Of a stretch of 47,310 bases of DNA, positions 1-11,276 are shown in pieces. This stretch comes from CAZACQ01 sp964483725 (GTDB lineage Bacteria; Patescibacteriota; Gracilibacteria; Absconditabacterales; Absconditicoccaceae), in contig CAZACQ010000005.1 in the NCBI GenBank assembly GCA_964483725.1, positions 1 through 47,310 of the forward strand, given 5' to 3'. The notes beneath the pieces were generated by a model. That model was not told the origin of the DNA and did not search any database. It saw only the letters and a program-made list of their open reading frames with translations. Each line of letters starts with the position of its first letter. Within the stretch, counting starts at the first letter, position 1. The position numbers were made by a program, and so were the translations under genes.

Positions 1-92
1 GCTTGATATAGTTCATTGAATTTTTCAAAATATCAGTCAATCTCATTGTGGAAGACATTCATTTTGAAGTTTGCTCATATAAGTTTTTTCAT
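1..92 (-). CDS. tpiA: Triosephosphate isomerase, N-terminal part (cut by window edge)
   Basis: Interconverts dihydroxyacetone phosphate and glyceraldehyde 3-phosphate in glycolysis. Only about 30 residues are in the window. They begin MKKLIGANFKMN, which matches the family's N-terminal (A)NWKMN motif carrying the active-site Asn and Lys, with Phe in place of Trp. The fifth codon after the ATG is TGA and sits where Gly/Ala is usual, so it reads as Gly. The gene runs off the left end. It lies downstream of elp3 on the same strand with a gap of about 75 bp. The family call rests on this short motif alone. Confidence 0.72.
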
Positions 93-167
93 TTATCACA
101 ATATATTTATATTATAAATAATTATAATATATTGCAAATAATCTAATTTACTAATTTAAATAGTAAA

Positions 168-2030
168 TTATAATTTTTTAGTCATATATGTTCATTCCAA
201 ATCATATCATAATTTGCGATAATATCACCTCACTCAAACTCAAGAAATTACAGAAATTTTATCATATCATTTTTGCTTGGACAGTCTCTCAGATGCCTCC
301 ATAAGTCTGCTTCAAAATCAAGTATGCTGGAAAGAATCAGAGATTTTTTTATTAATTTTTGTCAATTTACCATAAACATGAAGCTCTCTAATCAAAGCTG
401 TATTTTCTCACAATCAGTCCCAGTCAATTGTGTTTTCTGATTCTGGCAACAAAAGTCTGGCAAATCAATACAAATATCAAAACTCATCTTCAAAACTAAT
501 AAAATATTCCTGTCAAACTGATGAGGTATACTTTCTTACAAGCATAAAATCCATTCATTCATTATTTTTTTTGTTTATTATTTCTCTAGATCTTGTATCA
601 ATTGCTACAAAATTTCTTACAGATTTTAGGTCTGGCTCTCAAGATATTATATAAGTTTTTTCCCTTTTAGAAAATGATTTTTCTTTTGATAAAAATTCTT
701 CAAAAGTCTTTGCTAATTTCATATTAGGATAAAGTCTCTTATAGTGTTCTTCTCTAATATCATCATTTTTTCTAAATTTAGAGTCCATTTCATTCATCAC
801 AATCTGTCTCAAATTTGTAAGATTACTTCAAGCAGCAATTTCAGTTTCTGGAATATCTCTTATCAATCTTTTGATCCTAGAATAAGCTGGGACAATATCT
901 AATTGTACTTTTTGGGTAATATATTTTATATCTTCTGTAGAAAGTGGCTTATATTCTCAAGATTTCCAAAGGTCATACAGTCTAGTATTTGCAATTACAG
1001 AAGTTGGATAAAATTTTATTTCATCAGGTTTTAAACACTTATCACTATATGCCTTTTCCATAGTTTTAATATCTTTTTGTATACTAGACTTATAAAGACC
1101 TGGCATAAAATGACAAGAAAACTTAAATCAATATTGTCTTAGCTTGTGTAAAGCATCTCTTGATTGTTGGACATTATTTCATCTATCATTAGCTTTCAAT
1201 ACAGAATTATACAAGTTTTGTATTCATATTTCCAATCTTGTAACTCACAACTTTCTCCATAATTTACAATTAGTATCATTAACAAATTCAGGTCTAGTCT
1301 CTACAGTCAATCAAATAATCCTGCACTGAGAATTTTCATTAATACTTTGAGCTTCATGTATATCTTTTGAATATTTTATATCCATATTTTCTATATTTGT
1401 CTCAGCTTTGAAATATCCTTTTGTAACATTTTTTTTGAATTCTCAGCTATTATTTTCATTATTATAATTTTTAGATTTTTCTTTAAATTCAAAAAATGTA
1501 TTACAAGCATCAAATAAGGATTTTATAAACCATTCCTTGTATTCATTAGGATAAGAGTCCCATGTTCATCATAGTACAATCATTTCTATCTTATCTATAT
1601 CATGTCAGGTCATACTCAAAGATAAAAGCCTATTATAAACTTGTTTTATTGGATCAAATTGATTCAACAAAGCTCTCATAGCTCATGGCTCAGTATTTAT
1701 ATAACTTTTGGGCATAGTAGCATCATCTGGACAAAAAATACATCTACCAGGACATGGCCAAGGCTTGGTAAGAACTTGCACTGGCACTATACCTGATTGA
1801 CTTCTTACTCATCTTTTTCTAAGAGAATTTCTCAAAGAAAGGTTTTCTTCAATTTCTCATTTTTCTAAAAGCTCATTATATGCTGATAAAAGCTCCATAT
1901 TAGTTGGTATAGATTTAAGTTTATTTTTTTTAGAAAATTCCTTTTTTTTCTCAGTAACAAAACCTGGAGTTATCTCCAGATCTGAGTTATTCAATATATC
2001 CAAGATTAATTTTTTGATTTCCACCTTCAA
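168..2030 (-). CDS. elp3: Elp3-family tRNA uridine(34) acetyltransferase (radical SAM + GNAT)
   Basis: Elp3 proteins start cm5U-type modification of wobble uridine 34 in tRNA using SAM and acetyl-CoA. The ORF has 620 codons. The N-terminal half has the radical-SAM cluster motif PCPGRCIFCP followed by PKSYINTEPGAMRA. The C-terminal GNAT domain carries QHTGFGSRLMEASERL and ends SGVGVRGYYRKLGYDLEG before TAA. Length is in the usual range of about 500-620. Several conserved glycines are encoded by TGA (for example the Gly of HTGFG). There is no ATG at the 5' end; the candidates are TTG at 2030 and GTG at 2024, just after an in-frame TAA, and neither has a Shine-Dalgarno motif. It lies between the tpiA fragment and glutamate dehydrogenase on the same strand. 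Confidence 0.93.
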
Positions 2031-2092
2031 ATATTAATAAATTAAAATTTAACTAAAATATATATAATATAATTGAGTTTTCAAGAAATTAT

Positions 2093-3331
2093 TTACACTA
2101 CTCACCTAAAATCCATATTTTCCAATATTCTCTCTATAGCAAGCACATATCAAGAAGTTCTAAAGTTTCAATTTATCTTGTTACTTTTTTCTAAAACATT
2201 AGATAATGCATCATACATTATTGTTTTTAATTTATTATCTATTTCTTCCTCTGTCCAATAATTATTGGTATTGTTTTGTATTTGTTCAAAATAACTAACC
2301 ACTACTCCACCTGCATTAGCAAGAACATCAGGAATCACAACTATAGATTTATCATACAATATATCATCTGCTTGAGGATTTACTGGACCATTTGCTAACT
2401 CAAGTAGCAAATTTGCTTTAATATTATCAGCATTATCCACAGTTACTTGATTTTCCATAGCTGCTAATATCAAAATATCTACATCTAGCTCTAGCAAATC
2501 ATTATTTGATATATTTTTAGCATCATAGTCTATTACTGAATCTCAATTCTCTTTTATACACTTAATAGTACTAACATCCAATCACTGATCAGAATACACT
2601 CATCATTTACTATCAGATATAGCTACTAATTTAGCTCAAGATTCATCCAAATAAGACATAATATTCATTCAAGCATTTCAAGCTCATTGAATAGATACTT
2701 TTTTACCTGCCAAAGATCATCATTGCTCTTGAATATATTTTTGTAATACAAAAAATCATCATCTACTTGTAGCTGTATCTCTTCAAAAAGAGCCTCAAAC
2801 TGGCAATGGTTTTCAAGTAAAACTTCAATTTGAACTATCCAAAGATATTTTACTATATTCATCCATCATCCATGCCATAACTTTTGGTCAAGTTCAAACA
2901 TCAGGAGCTGGAACATCAAAATTAGGTCACAAATATCTAAAAAGCTTCCTAACATATCATCTAGATAAATTTTCAAGCTCAGTATCTGATAATTCTTTGG
3001 AATTCACTACTACTCATCATTTTCAACCTCACAATGGTATTCATACCAAAGCTGTTTTGATACTCATCCATATAGATAAAGCTACAACTTCATCATAAGC
3101 TACTGTTTCATGAAACCTTATTCATCATTTATAAGGTCATCTAGCATTATTATGCTGACTTCTATATCAAATAAAGTTTTTAATTTTTCAAGAATCCATT
3201 TTTATAGGTATATTTACCTGTATCACACGATCTGGATACAAAATATGTTCCAGATATGATTGATCATATCAAGATATTAGATCAAATGCTTTTTTAATTT
3301 GATTTTGTGCATTTTCATTTTGATTAGACAT
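2093..3331 (-). CDS. gdhA: Glutamate dehydrogenase (Glu/Leu/Phe/Val dehydrogenase family)
   Basis: Oxidative deamination of glutamate to 2-oxoglutarate, or the reverse, with NAD(P). The 412-residue product has the family's usual length. The C-terminal half has the hallmark ANGPVNPQADDIL and VIPDVLANAGGVVVSYFEQ segments of the Rossmann domain, and the last part continues through two TGA-Gly codons to a TAA at 2093. The start ATG at 3331 gives MSNQNENAQNQIKKAFDLI, normal for the family. Substrate preference (Glu versus Leu/Phe/Val) cannot be decided by eye; Glu is most likely from length and the C-terminal motif. It may be cotranscribed with the ferredoxin gene upstream (about 70 bp gap). Confidence 0.9.
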
Positions 3332-3403
3332 TTAGAATATATTTAGTTAAGTATAAAGTGATAACAAGAATAATAATACTTAACTAAGAGTAAAAAATAA
3401 ATA

Positions 3404-3685
3404 TTAGAAAACTGTTTGTAAATGTACTTCTCATTCTGATCAAGATTTTATATATGTACTACATGTTAAGCAAGTATCAGAGCTAATCTCATTTCAGTAC
3501 ACATCAGTTAGAAATTCTTTACCAGATAAAATATAACAAGTACAAATTCAGCAGGTTCAATTCATACATGAAAATGCTATATCAAAACCAGCATTATTTA
3601 TTTGGTCAAGAACAGTATCATTAAAGTTTGCTTCAAAGCTTTTTGAATTCTCTCAAAAATTATCAAATATTTTTATTTTTAGCAT
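3404..3685 (-). CDS. 2Fe-2S ferredoxin, plant type
   Basis: Small electron-transfer protein of 93 residues. The 2Fe-2S loop is clear: CMNGTCGICTC at residues 40-50 gives Cys40, Cys45 and Cys48, followed by the distal Cys75 in CLTCST, the pattern C-x4-C-x2-C-x(n)-C of plant and adrenodoxin-like ferredoxins. TGA codons supply the loop glycines. The redox partner is unknown; the neighbouring glutamate dehydrogenase is not known to need a ferredoxin, so proximity alone says little. It is the first gene of the minus-strand group and diverges from the secreted-protein gene at 3819 across about 130 bp of AT-rich DNA. Confidence 0.9.
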
Positions 3686-3818
3686 TTGGGAATTAAGCTT
3701 ATAAATATAAATTTTAAGATCTTCAATAATAAATAAAAACAAAAGAAAGTAAATATTTTCTTGAATTAAATAAATAAAAAAATATACATATATTTAAATT
3801 TATTACTTCAAAGACAAA

Positions 3819-4826
3819 ATGAAAAAAACAATTATTAGTTTAGCAATAAGTTTAATATATTTATGAATTTGATATTCACAAACTTATAATTTCAGCCACT
3901 TTCCTGCTTGAAACTTGAGCTACTGGGAAACAAGTTCAAATTGATTTTCTGTACTACAATACAGATGAAATAGCTCACTTGATAAAACAAATGTAAGCAT
4001 AAGTGAAATTGAAAATGTAATAAGAAATATATGAGAGATATGATTTATGAAATACAGCTACTATTGGAGAAATGAATTTAGAAACAAACATGATAACAAT
4101 ATAGACCTAAGAAATCTAGATAGAGAAAAGTTAGAATATCCAGTTTTAGCTATAACAAATAGAAACAATTTTATCATTTTTATTCATTCTAATAATTTAT
4201 CAAATAATCAAAAAAATATAATATGAAATAGATATCAATCAGAAAAATGATTTATAATAAATAAGTATTGAAATAACTGGTATATACTAAGACAAACTTC
4301 AGCTAGTGAATCACAAAGAGTGTATTATTACAAAGATTATTTCAAAACATTAAAAGATTTAAGATGAGATAGTTTGGCAAATTTCCAAGTATGACAAAAC
4401 CCTTATCAAAATTATAGAATATCAGATTTCTCTGATAATATACTACAGGTTTGAATAGTACAAAATTGACAGTTAAGATGACTAATACTTGATTTACAAA
4501 AAAGAATGCCTTGAATAGAACAGTGATGGTCAAAGTATTGACAAGAATTTCAAAGAGATGAAAGCATTATGAAAAAAATAGTAGATTTATACTATAATGT
4601 AAGAAACTATAGAAGAACTATGTGAGGCTTACCACAAGACTTATGAAGCTTACACCCAAACTTTATTGATATTACAAGATTCAATAGATACTATCATGAT
4701 TTAAAGTTTGAAAGAACAGACAACTTATGTTACAAAGCATGATTTAAACCAAAGTCTGAAGATTTCAAAAGATTATTTTCACAAGAAATAAATTGATGAT
4801 ATTGGGAAACTGAAGTATGCTACTAA
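3819..4826 (+). CDS. Secreted protein of unknown function
   Basis: I do not recognise this 335-residue protein. It opens MKKTIISLAISLIYLGIGYSQ, a clear signal peptide that probably ends near the Ser-Gln. The mature part is rich in Tyr, Asn, Arg and aromatic residues with no further membrane segment. Two cysteines lie near the C-terminus and could form a disulfide. It reads openly through more than 20 TGA codons to TAA, which argues for a real code-25 gene. It ends 26 bp before the yidD-fmt fusion on the same strand and may be cotranscribed with it. No enzyme motif was seen. Confidence 0.75.
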
Positions 4827-4852
4827 ATTTAGTTTTAGAACTTAAATAAAAC

Positions 4853-6022
4853 ATGAAGTTTTTAAATTTCATCCTTGCAAAAATAGTAATATTCTTTATA
4901 AAAATATACCAATTTACATTATCGCCAGATAAATGATTACCATCACTTTGGCTAAAAGGTAAAATATGTGTACATAAGCCACACTGTAGTAAATATAGCA
5001 TACAAGTATTGAATAGATTTGGATTTTACCCTTGAATATTTAAAGTAATGGAAAGAGTTTGATCATGTCACCCATGGAACCCAAATACATACGATCCATC
5101 ACATTACAAAATAGTGTTTTTATCTTCTGCAGCTATATGAGTAAATTTTCTAAAGGAGCTTTATGAAAACAAAAACTACGAAATAGTATGAGTAGTAACT
5201 CAAGAAGATAAAGCAGTATGAAGATGAATGAAAATAAAAGAAAATATAATCAAAAAAGAAGCAAAAAAATTATGAGTAGAAAATATATTTACTCCAAATA
5301 AAATTAATCCACAAAAAAGCAAAGAATGACAAGATTTTTATAATAAAATAAAAGAACTAGAACCAGATTTTTTGGTGGTTATAGCTTATGGTAAAATAAT
5401 TCCTATTGATATATTAAATATTCCCAAAAAATGAGCTATAAATATTCACTGAAGCATATTGCCAAAATATCGTGGTGCTAGCCCTATACAGTCAGTACTG
5501 CTAAACAATGAAAAAGAAACAGGTATTACAATAATGAAAATGAATGAATGAATGGACACCTGAAATATAATAAAAATAATGAAATTTGATATTGAGTTTG
5601 ATTGGAATGCACTAGATATCATAAATAAAATGCAAAATGATTGACCAAAATTTTTCAGTGAATATTTATATAAATACTGAAAATGAGAGTTGATAGAACA
5701 AGAACAAAATGACAAAGAAGCTATATACTGCAAAAAAATACAAAAGGAAGATTGACATATAGAACCATGGAAAGATTCTCTACGAGAAATTTATAATAAA
5801 TATAGATGATATTATCTATGGCCAAAAATATTTTTTATACATAATTGAAAAAGGTTTATTATTGAAAATTTAAAAATAGATAAAACATTATTTGAGAAAA
5901 ATAAAATGGAAAGTTTGATATCAAACAATAATGAACTAAACGAAAGTATAAAAGAAATATGAATAAAGCCAGAAGGTAAAAAAACTATTTCATACAATGA
6001 ATTCAAAGCAAATTATCTATAA
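4853..6022 (+). CDS. YidD-Fmt fusion: membrane insertion factor joined to methionyl-tRNA formyltransferase
   Basis: One open frame of 389 residues holds two normally separate proteins. Residues 1-83 are a full YidD (DUF37) domain: a hydrophobic N-terminus (IVIFFIKIYQFTLSP), the central CVHKPHCSKYSIQVLNRFG block and the terminal SCHPWNPNTYDP motif. YidD is thought to aid insertion of membrane proteins. From about residue 85 the frame continues directly into Fmt (HYKIVFLSSAAIG), which formylates initiator Met-tRNA. Fmt catalytic residues are present: Asn197 and His199 in NIHGSILPKYRG, and Asp235 in EGMDTG. The Fmt part is about 305 residues, normal length. There is no stop at the junction and no ATG near it; an internal GTG would delete the first beta strand. 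A hairpin terminator follows. Confidence 0.9.
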
Positions 6023-6053
6023 AAAAAGCTTCATAATAATATGAAGCTTTTTT
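6023..6053. terminator. Bidirectional intrinsic terminator between yidD-fmt and htpX
   Basis: AAAGCTTCAT and ATGAAGCTTT form a 10-bp perfect stem around a short AT loop. It is flanked by A- and T-runs, so it works as a U-tract terminator on both strands. It sits between the convergent yidD-fmt and htpX genes. Confidence 0.8.
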
Positions 6054-6054
6054 A

Positions 6055-6957
6055 TTAATTATTTTGTAGTGCCTTGATTCTGTCTTCCAAAGGTGGATGT
6101 GAAGAAAAAAGTTTCATAATTCAATCAGAAGAAACAATTTTCATACTATTTGTACTAGGATTGTTTTCAAGTTCCATATTTTTTACAATCATTTGTAATT
6201 GTTGTAATCAGGCTATCATTTTATCTCTACCTACCAAATCAGCACTACCTGCATCAGCCCTAAATTCTCTATATCTACTAAACCAAGCTAATACAATACT
6301 TGCAAGTATTGATAATATTATTTGCAAAAATAAAGATATAAGAAAATATCATATACCAGGTCAATCTTCATTTTTGAATACTACCTTATCAATAAAAGTA
6401 CCAGCAATTCTTGATAAAAATACTACGAAAGTATTTAGTACTCATTGCAATAAAGTCATTGTTACCATATCTCAATTCAAAACATGAGCCATTTCATGAC
6501 CAACTACTCATTCTATAGCATCATAATCCATCTTATTTAAAAGTCATGTACTTACCGCTACCAAACTTCTATTTTTTGTAGGACCAGTTGCAAAAGCATT
6601 AGGTTCATTGGATTCATATACACCAACTTCAGGCATTTTAATTCATCAATTATTTGCCAATCTCTCTACAGTTTGATAAACAAATCTTTCTTTTTCTGAA
6701 AATTGATTAAGATTTTCTGGACTTATCAATCTAATCTTATGCATCCACTTAGCAATGATTTTTGATATTGCAAGTGAGAAAAATGCTCAAGTAAATCAAA
6801 CTATAGCTGAGAAGATTCAAACAGCTACAAAATCATATCAATATCAAGTAATATTAATAGGTACAAATATTTGTACTATACTAAGTACAATCATTATCAT
6901 TGCAAGAACTGCAATATTCATTGCTATGAAAAAGAAAACTCTTTTTGCTATTCACAT
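6055..6957 (-). CDS. htpX: HtpX-like membrane zinc metalloprotease (peptidase M48)
   Basis: Membrane-bound protease that degrades damaged membrane proteins alongside FtsH. The product is 300 residues, as usual. The N-terminus (MGIAKRVFFFIAMNIAVLAM) and the next about 70 residues contain two hydrophobic segments. The zinc-binding HEMAH lies at residues 154-158, preceded by NEPNAFATGP, a typical HtpX motif. The C-terminus has SSHPPLEDRIKAL, the usual HtpX ending. The second codon is TGA (Gly). grpE lies upstream on the same strand about 48 bp away, then secA, giving a proteostasis/export cluster. Confidence 0.93.
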
Positions 6958-7004
6958 TTTTAATTTTAATTAAGTTATAAATTAATTTTAATAGTTTTAT
7001 TTAT

Positions 7005-7586
7005 TTAATCAACAGCAACCACCACTTTGGCAACTTGTACAATTTTTTCTTTATCTTCTTTTTTATAAATATATAGTTTCTCAAATTCATCAACTATTTT
7101 TCCTGCATTTTCAGAGTCAGGAACTGAACTAATAGGTTCATGATAATTTTCATCCAAATCTAATCATATACTATCATATTGATAAATATTCATAGATTCT
7201 AACTTTTTTATCATACTTTTATATAAAACTTTTATTCACTCTGCCCAAGAATTTCACTCTAAATCTTCTGGCATATTATCAAGAGTCTTTCTCAATTCCT
7301 CTATTATTGGAATCATTTTTTTTGAAACATCAATTAATGTATTCAACTCTTGATCTTTTTGGGCTTTCTCTACTCTAGATTTGTATGAATCAAAGTCATT
7401 TTTTAGTATAAGATATTGGTTTTGACTATTTCAAGCAATTTGTTTATATTCTTCTAGTTGCTTTTCTAGCTCTTGCACTTTAGTTCCCAATTCTTCTTTT
7501 TCATTAACATCTTCTAACTCTTCTTTTATTTCTTCTAATTCATTTTCATTATTATTTTCATCCTTATTTCTATCCTTTTTTGCCAT
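7005..7586 (-). CDS. grpE: GrpE, nucleotide exchange factor for DnaK
   Basis: GrpE promotes ADP release from DnaK in the Hsp70 cycle. The product is 193 residues. The N-terminal about 50 residues are Lys/Glu/Asn-rich and disordered-looking, then a long coiled coil with LGTKVQELEKQLEEY. The C-terminal beta domain ends in IVQVAKVVVAVD, matching the family's VLRPARVVV ending. The start is ATG at 7586 (MAKKDRNKDEN); an ATG 10 bp upstream is in another frame and hits TAG. dnaK is not in the window. The neighbours are secA upstream and htpX downstream. Confidence 0.9.
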
Positions 7587-7681
7587 CACTAAACATTTTT
7601 ATATTTTAAATTGCAAATATAATATATAAATTTTTTTTTCAATTTCAAGCTTTTATAGCACACAAAAAGATATAGTGCTAA

Positions 7682-10600
7682 TTATTTTTTTCAACAACAT
7701 TTCTTATATTTTTTTCAACTTCAACAAGGGCAAGATTCATTAGGTTTTATTTTTTTATCCTTATTAGTAACTGTACTAGTTTTTTCTTTTGGCTTAGGTT
7801 CTATTACTTCAACTCAATCATCTCAATTATTAGCTGAGATAGTTCATCAAGATTTTGAAAGTGAATTTATATCTACCGCATTATCATTATTTGCTAATTG
7901 TTCAGATTCTCAAATTTTTTCTGTATCCAATTTGATAAAAGAACTAAGAGCATCCTTTTTTATATTGAAAAGAAGTTTTTGGAATTTTTCATAAGATTCT
8001 TTTTTGTACATAACCAAAGGATCAAGTTGTGCATATCAAAATAATCCAACTTTTTCTCTTAGTTGTTGCATTTCATCAATATGGTCTACCCAAAGTTTGT
8101 CAATTGATTTTAAATATAAAATTTTTGCAATTTCTTGAAACTTCTCATCACTAATATATTCTTTCTTCTGATTAAATTGGTCCTTGATAAAAGAAACCAA
8201 ATAATCTCTCAAATCAGATGCTTTTGTAAAACTACTTAATTCATTTTTATCAAATTCATATCAAACAACTTGATGTAATGTTTCAATAAGATCTGATAAA
8301 TCCCAAGGCATAACAGAAGTATATGTCTCTATAAGTCTATCTACAATATCTTCAATAAATTGATTATATTCAGTTTCTAGATCAAAATTTTCCACATCAA
8401 TTCAAAAATCTTTTATTACCTCATCTTTATCTTCTGCTTGTGACAAAGCAAAAAGTATTTGATCCCTTTTGGAATATATTCTTTGTCTTTGTTTATTTAC
8501 TACACTATCATAATCAAACAAGTGCTTTCTAGAACTAAAAAGCCAACCTTCCATCTGCTTTTGAGATCTTTCTATTGATGAAGTAAATTGTTTTTGAGTA
8601 AGCTCCATAGTATTTAAATCATCTTTTGATAACAGCATTCAAGCTACTGATTTTATTTTATCTCATCACATTTTTCTCATAATTTCATCATCTAGTGCTA
8701 CAAAGAATTGACTCACACCAGGATCTCACTGTCTCCCAGCTCTACCTCTAAGCTGATTGTCTATTCTTCTACTTTCATGTTTTTCTGTACCTACAATAAA
8801 CAAACCAAAATGCAAATCTTTTGATATTGTTTCACTAAAATTGTTAGTTATTTTAATAGTACATAAAACTTCATCCTTTTCTTTCTTTTTATTATTAAAG
8901 GAAACTTCAAAATTTTCACCTGATCATAATTTAATTGAATAATTAGAAGATATTCACTCTTTGATATCAGATCAAAAAACTTCATTTATTCAATTTACTA
9001 AAAGATCAAGCTCAGTATAGGAATAAGAATTAAATTCTATATTATAGCCATTTGCTAATTGTCTTTTTATCCAAGATGCATAATTTTTTGCAATAGTTTG
9101 ATTTAATCATTCATCAAGTTTAATATCAGTACCTCTACCTGCCATATTAGTAGCAACAACCACACTTCATAATTTACCAGCATTTTTAATAATACTAGCT
9201 TCTTGTTCATGATATTTAGCATTAAGTACATAATGATTTATGGTATTTTGTCTCAATTTTGATGACATAACTTCAGAAGTATTTATACTAGATGTTCATA
9301 TAAGTATAGGCTGTCATATTTCGTGAGCAAATTTAATACTATCCATCACAGCATTCCACTTGGCTTCTTGTGAAAAGTAAACTTTATCACTTTTATCTAC
9401 CCTAATTGTTGGTTTATTTGTTGGAATAGGTAATGTCTCAAGCTTGTATATCTTTCAAAACTCTTCTTCTTCAGTCAAAGCAGTACCAGTCATTCAAGAT
9501 ATTTTTTTGTACTGTTTAAAAAAGTTTTGATAGGTAATACTAGCAACAGTTCTTGCTTCCCTTTGAATTACAACTCACTCCTTGGCTTCAATAGCTTGAT
9601 GTAATCATTCAGAAAGTCTTCTTCATGGCATAATTCTACCAGTATGCTCATCTACAAGCATAACTTGTCAATTTCTAACTATATAGTCTTTATCTCTTTG
9701 AAATACAGATTTTGCTTTCAAAGCATTTTCTATATGATGAATTTCATCATATCATATATCTTTATATAAATTATTAACTCACAAATGTCATTCCAACTTT
9801 GATATTCATTTTGATGTAAGTTGAATTGTCTTAACTTTTTCATCAACATAATAATCTTTTTCTTCTTCATTAGCTTTTTCTTTGTCTTCTTCAGTTTCTT
9901 CTGATATCAACTCTTGAATAAAAGATTTAGGCTTTTTTTTCTTTCATTGTGAAGGCTCTAAGTTCTTTACAAGTCTTGAATACTCCTCATACTTATTTGT
10001 AGCTTCTTCCCTAGGCTGAGAAATTATCAGTGGGGTTCTAGCTTCATCAATTAAAATACTATCTGCTTCATCTATTATAGCAAAATTTAAGGGTCTTCGT
10101 AACAAAACTCTTTCTTCTAATGAACTTGCCAAGTTATCTCTCAAATAATCAAATCATAATTCAGAATTTTCAACATAAGTTATATCTTTTGAATACTCCT
10201 CTCTCCTTGATTGATTTGGAGTTCATTTTGTAACAGATCATACTTCTAATCATAGGAAATTATAAAGAACTGACATCCACTGAGCATCTCTTTTTGCCAA
10301 GTAATCATTAACAGTTACCAGATGTGCTCATTTTCAACTAAGAGCATTCAAATAAATAGGCAATGTAGCAACTAAAGTTTTACCTTCTCAAGTTTTCATT
10401 TCAGCAATATTTCATTTATGCAACACAATACCTCACAAAATCTGAACATCATAAGGAATCATATTCCAAACCAATTTTTCTCAGTCCACATCAAATTCTT
10501 GTCAATACAATAGCTTACAAGCTTGTTTTACATTAACAAAAGCTTCAACTAGAACATCATCCAGTGATTCTCAATTTTTTATTCTTTCTTTTAACTCTTC

Positions 10601-10741
10601 AGTCTTTTCTTTAATATCTTCTTCTTTTCTTTCTCACAAACTAGAATCAAGTTTATTTATTTCTTCCACAATTGGCCATAATTTATTTACCTGTCTTTTG
10701 TGATAATCTCAAACTATCTTATCTAACAATAAATTTAACAT
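7682..10741 (-). CDS. secA: SecA, preprotein translocase ATPase
   Basis: Motor ATPase that drives proteins through SecYEG. The 1019-residue product is slightly longer than the common about 900. It has MKTGEGKTLVA (Walker A), AHLVTVNDYLAKRD, IIDEADSILIDEARTPLI (DEAD box), and LVDEHTGRIMPGRRLSEGLHQ. A charged Lys/Glu insert (around positions 9850-9950) extends the region after the DEAD box. The C-terminus is the SecB/zinc-binding tail CPCGSGKKYKKCCG. Two of its glycines, and the last Gly, are TGA. Start ATG 10741 gives MLNLLLDKIVGDYHKRQV. Confidence 0.97.
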
Positions 10742-10847
10742 AAATCAATCAATTTATTAAATATTAAAACTTTTGCATTATATATAATTTCATTTTTTTT
10801 TCAAATAAATATATAATTAGAGACTCAAATAAAGCTTAAAATAAAAT

Positions 10848-11258
10848 TTATGAATCAACTCATAAATCCTCAAAATCATCCAAAATTCAATCTCATTTAT
10901 ACTCATGTATAGCATTTCTAGTAGCCAAAAGTCAAAGTACTACTGATCTATATCTTCTTGGACTTACAGACAGTCACAAATCTTTCATAAAATCTAAATC
11001 CCAGTTCAAAACTTCATCTATATTCACTCATTCAATCTCTTCTGCCAACAAACTAACAGCTGCTGTAGTAACCATAGAAGTATCTCAAGTGAAACTAAAT
11101 TTTTCTATATTTGAATCTTTGTCAATCTTCAAAAAAACAACTATACCATCTCAACATATAGGGTTTCATTCCTGATAACTAATAGTAGAATCATTCATTT
11201 CAAAATTATTCACAGGATTTTTAGAATACTCTTGTATCAATGTAGCTGTATCAATCAT
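10848..11258 (-). CDS. SufU/IscU-like Fe-S scaffold homologue lacking two ligand cysteines
   Basis: The fold looks like SufU/IscU. Residues 31-37 read GNPICGD, the family's first cysteine motif (Cys35), followed by IVVFLKIDKDSNIEKFSF, the typical strand pair, and a helix with VTTAAVSLLAEEIEG. The expected second cysteine (GxxCAxS) is replaced (FTGDTSMVT), and the third (RxKC) is replaced (SPRRYRSVVLG). Length 136 is normal. It lies 18 bp downstream of the sufD-like gene and is probably cotranscribed. Either the scaffold works differently in this lineage or the protein has become an accessory of the Suf complex. The homology call is good; the function is inferred. Confidence 0.78.
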
Positions 11259-11276
11259 ACAAATATAAAACTTAAA

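Noticed and set aside
4853..5110. YidD as a separate gene followed by an independently started fmt
   Set aside because: There is no stop codon between them, no ATG near the junction, and the only internal candidate (GTG) would remove the first beta strand of Fmt.
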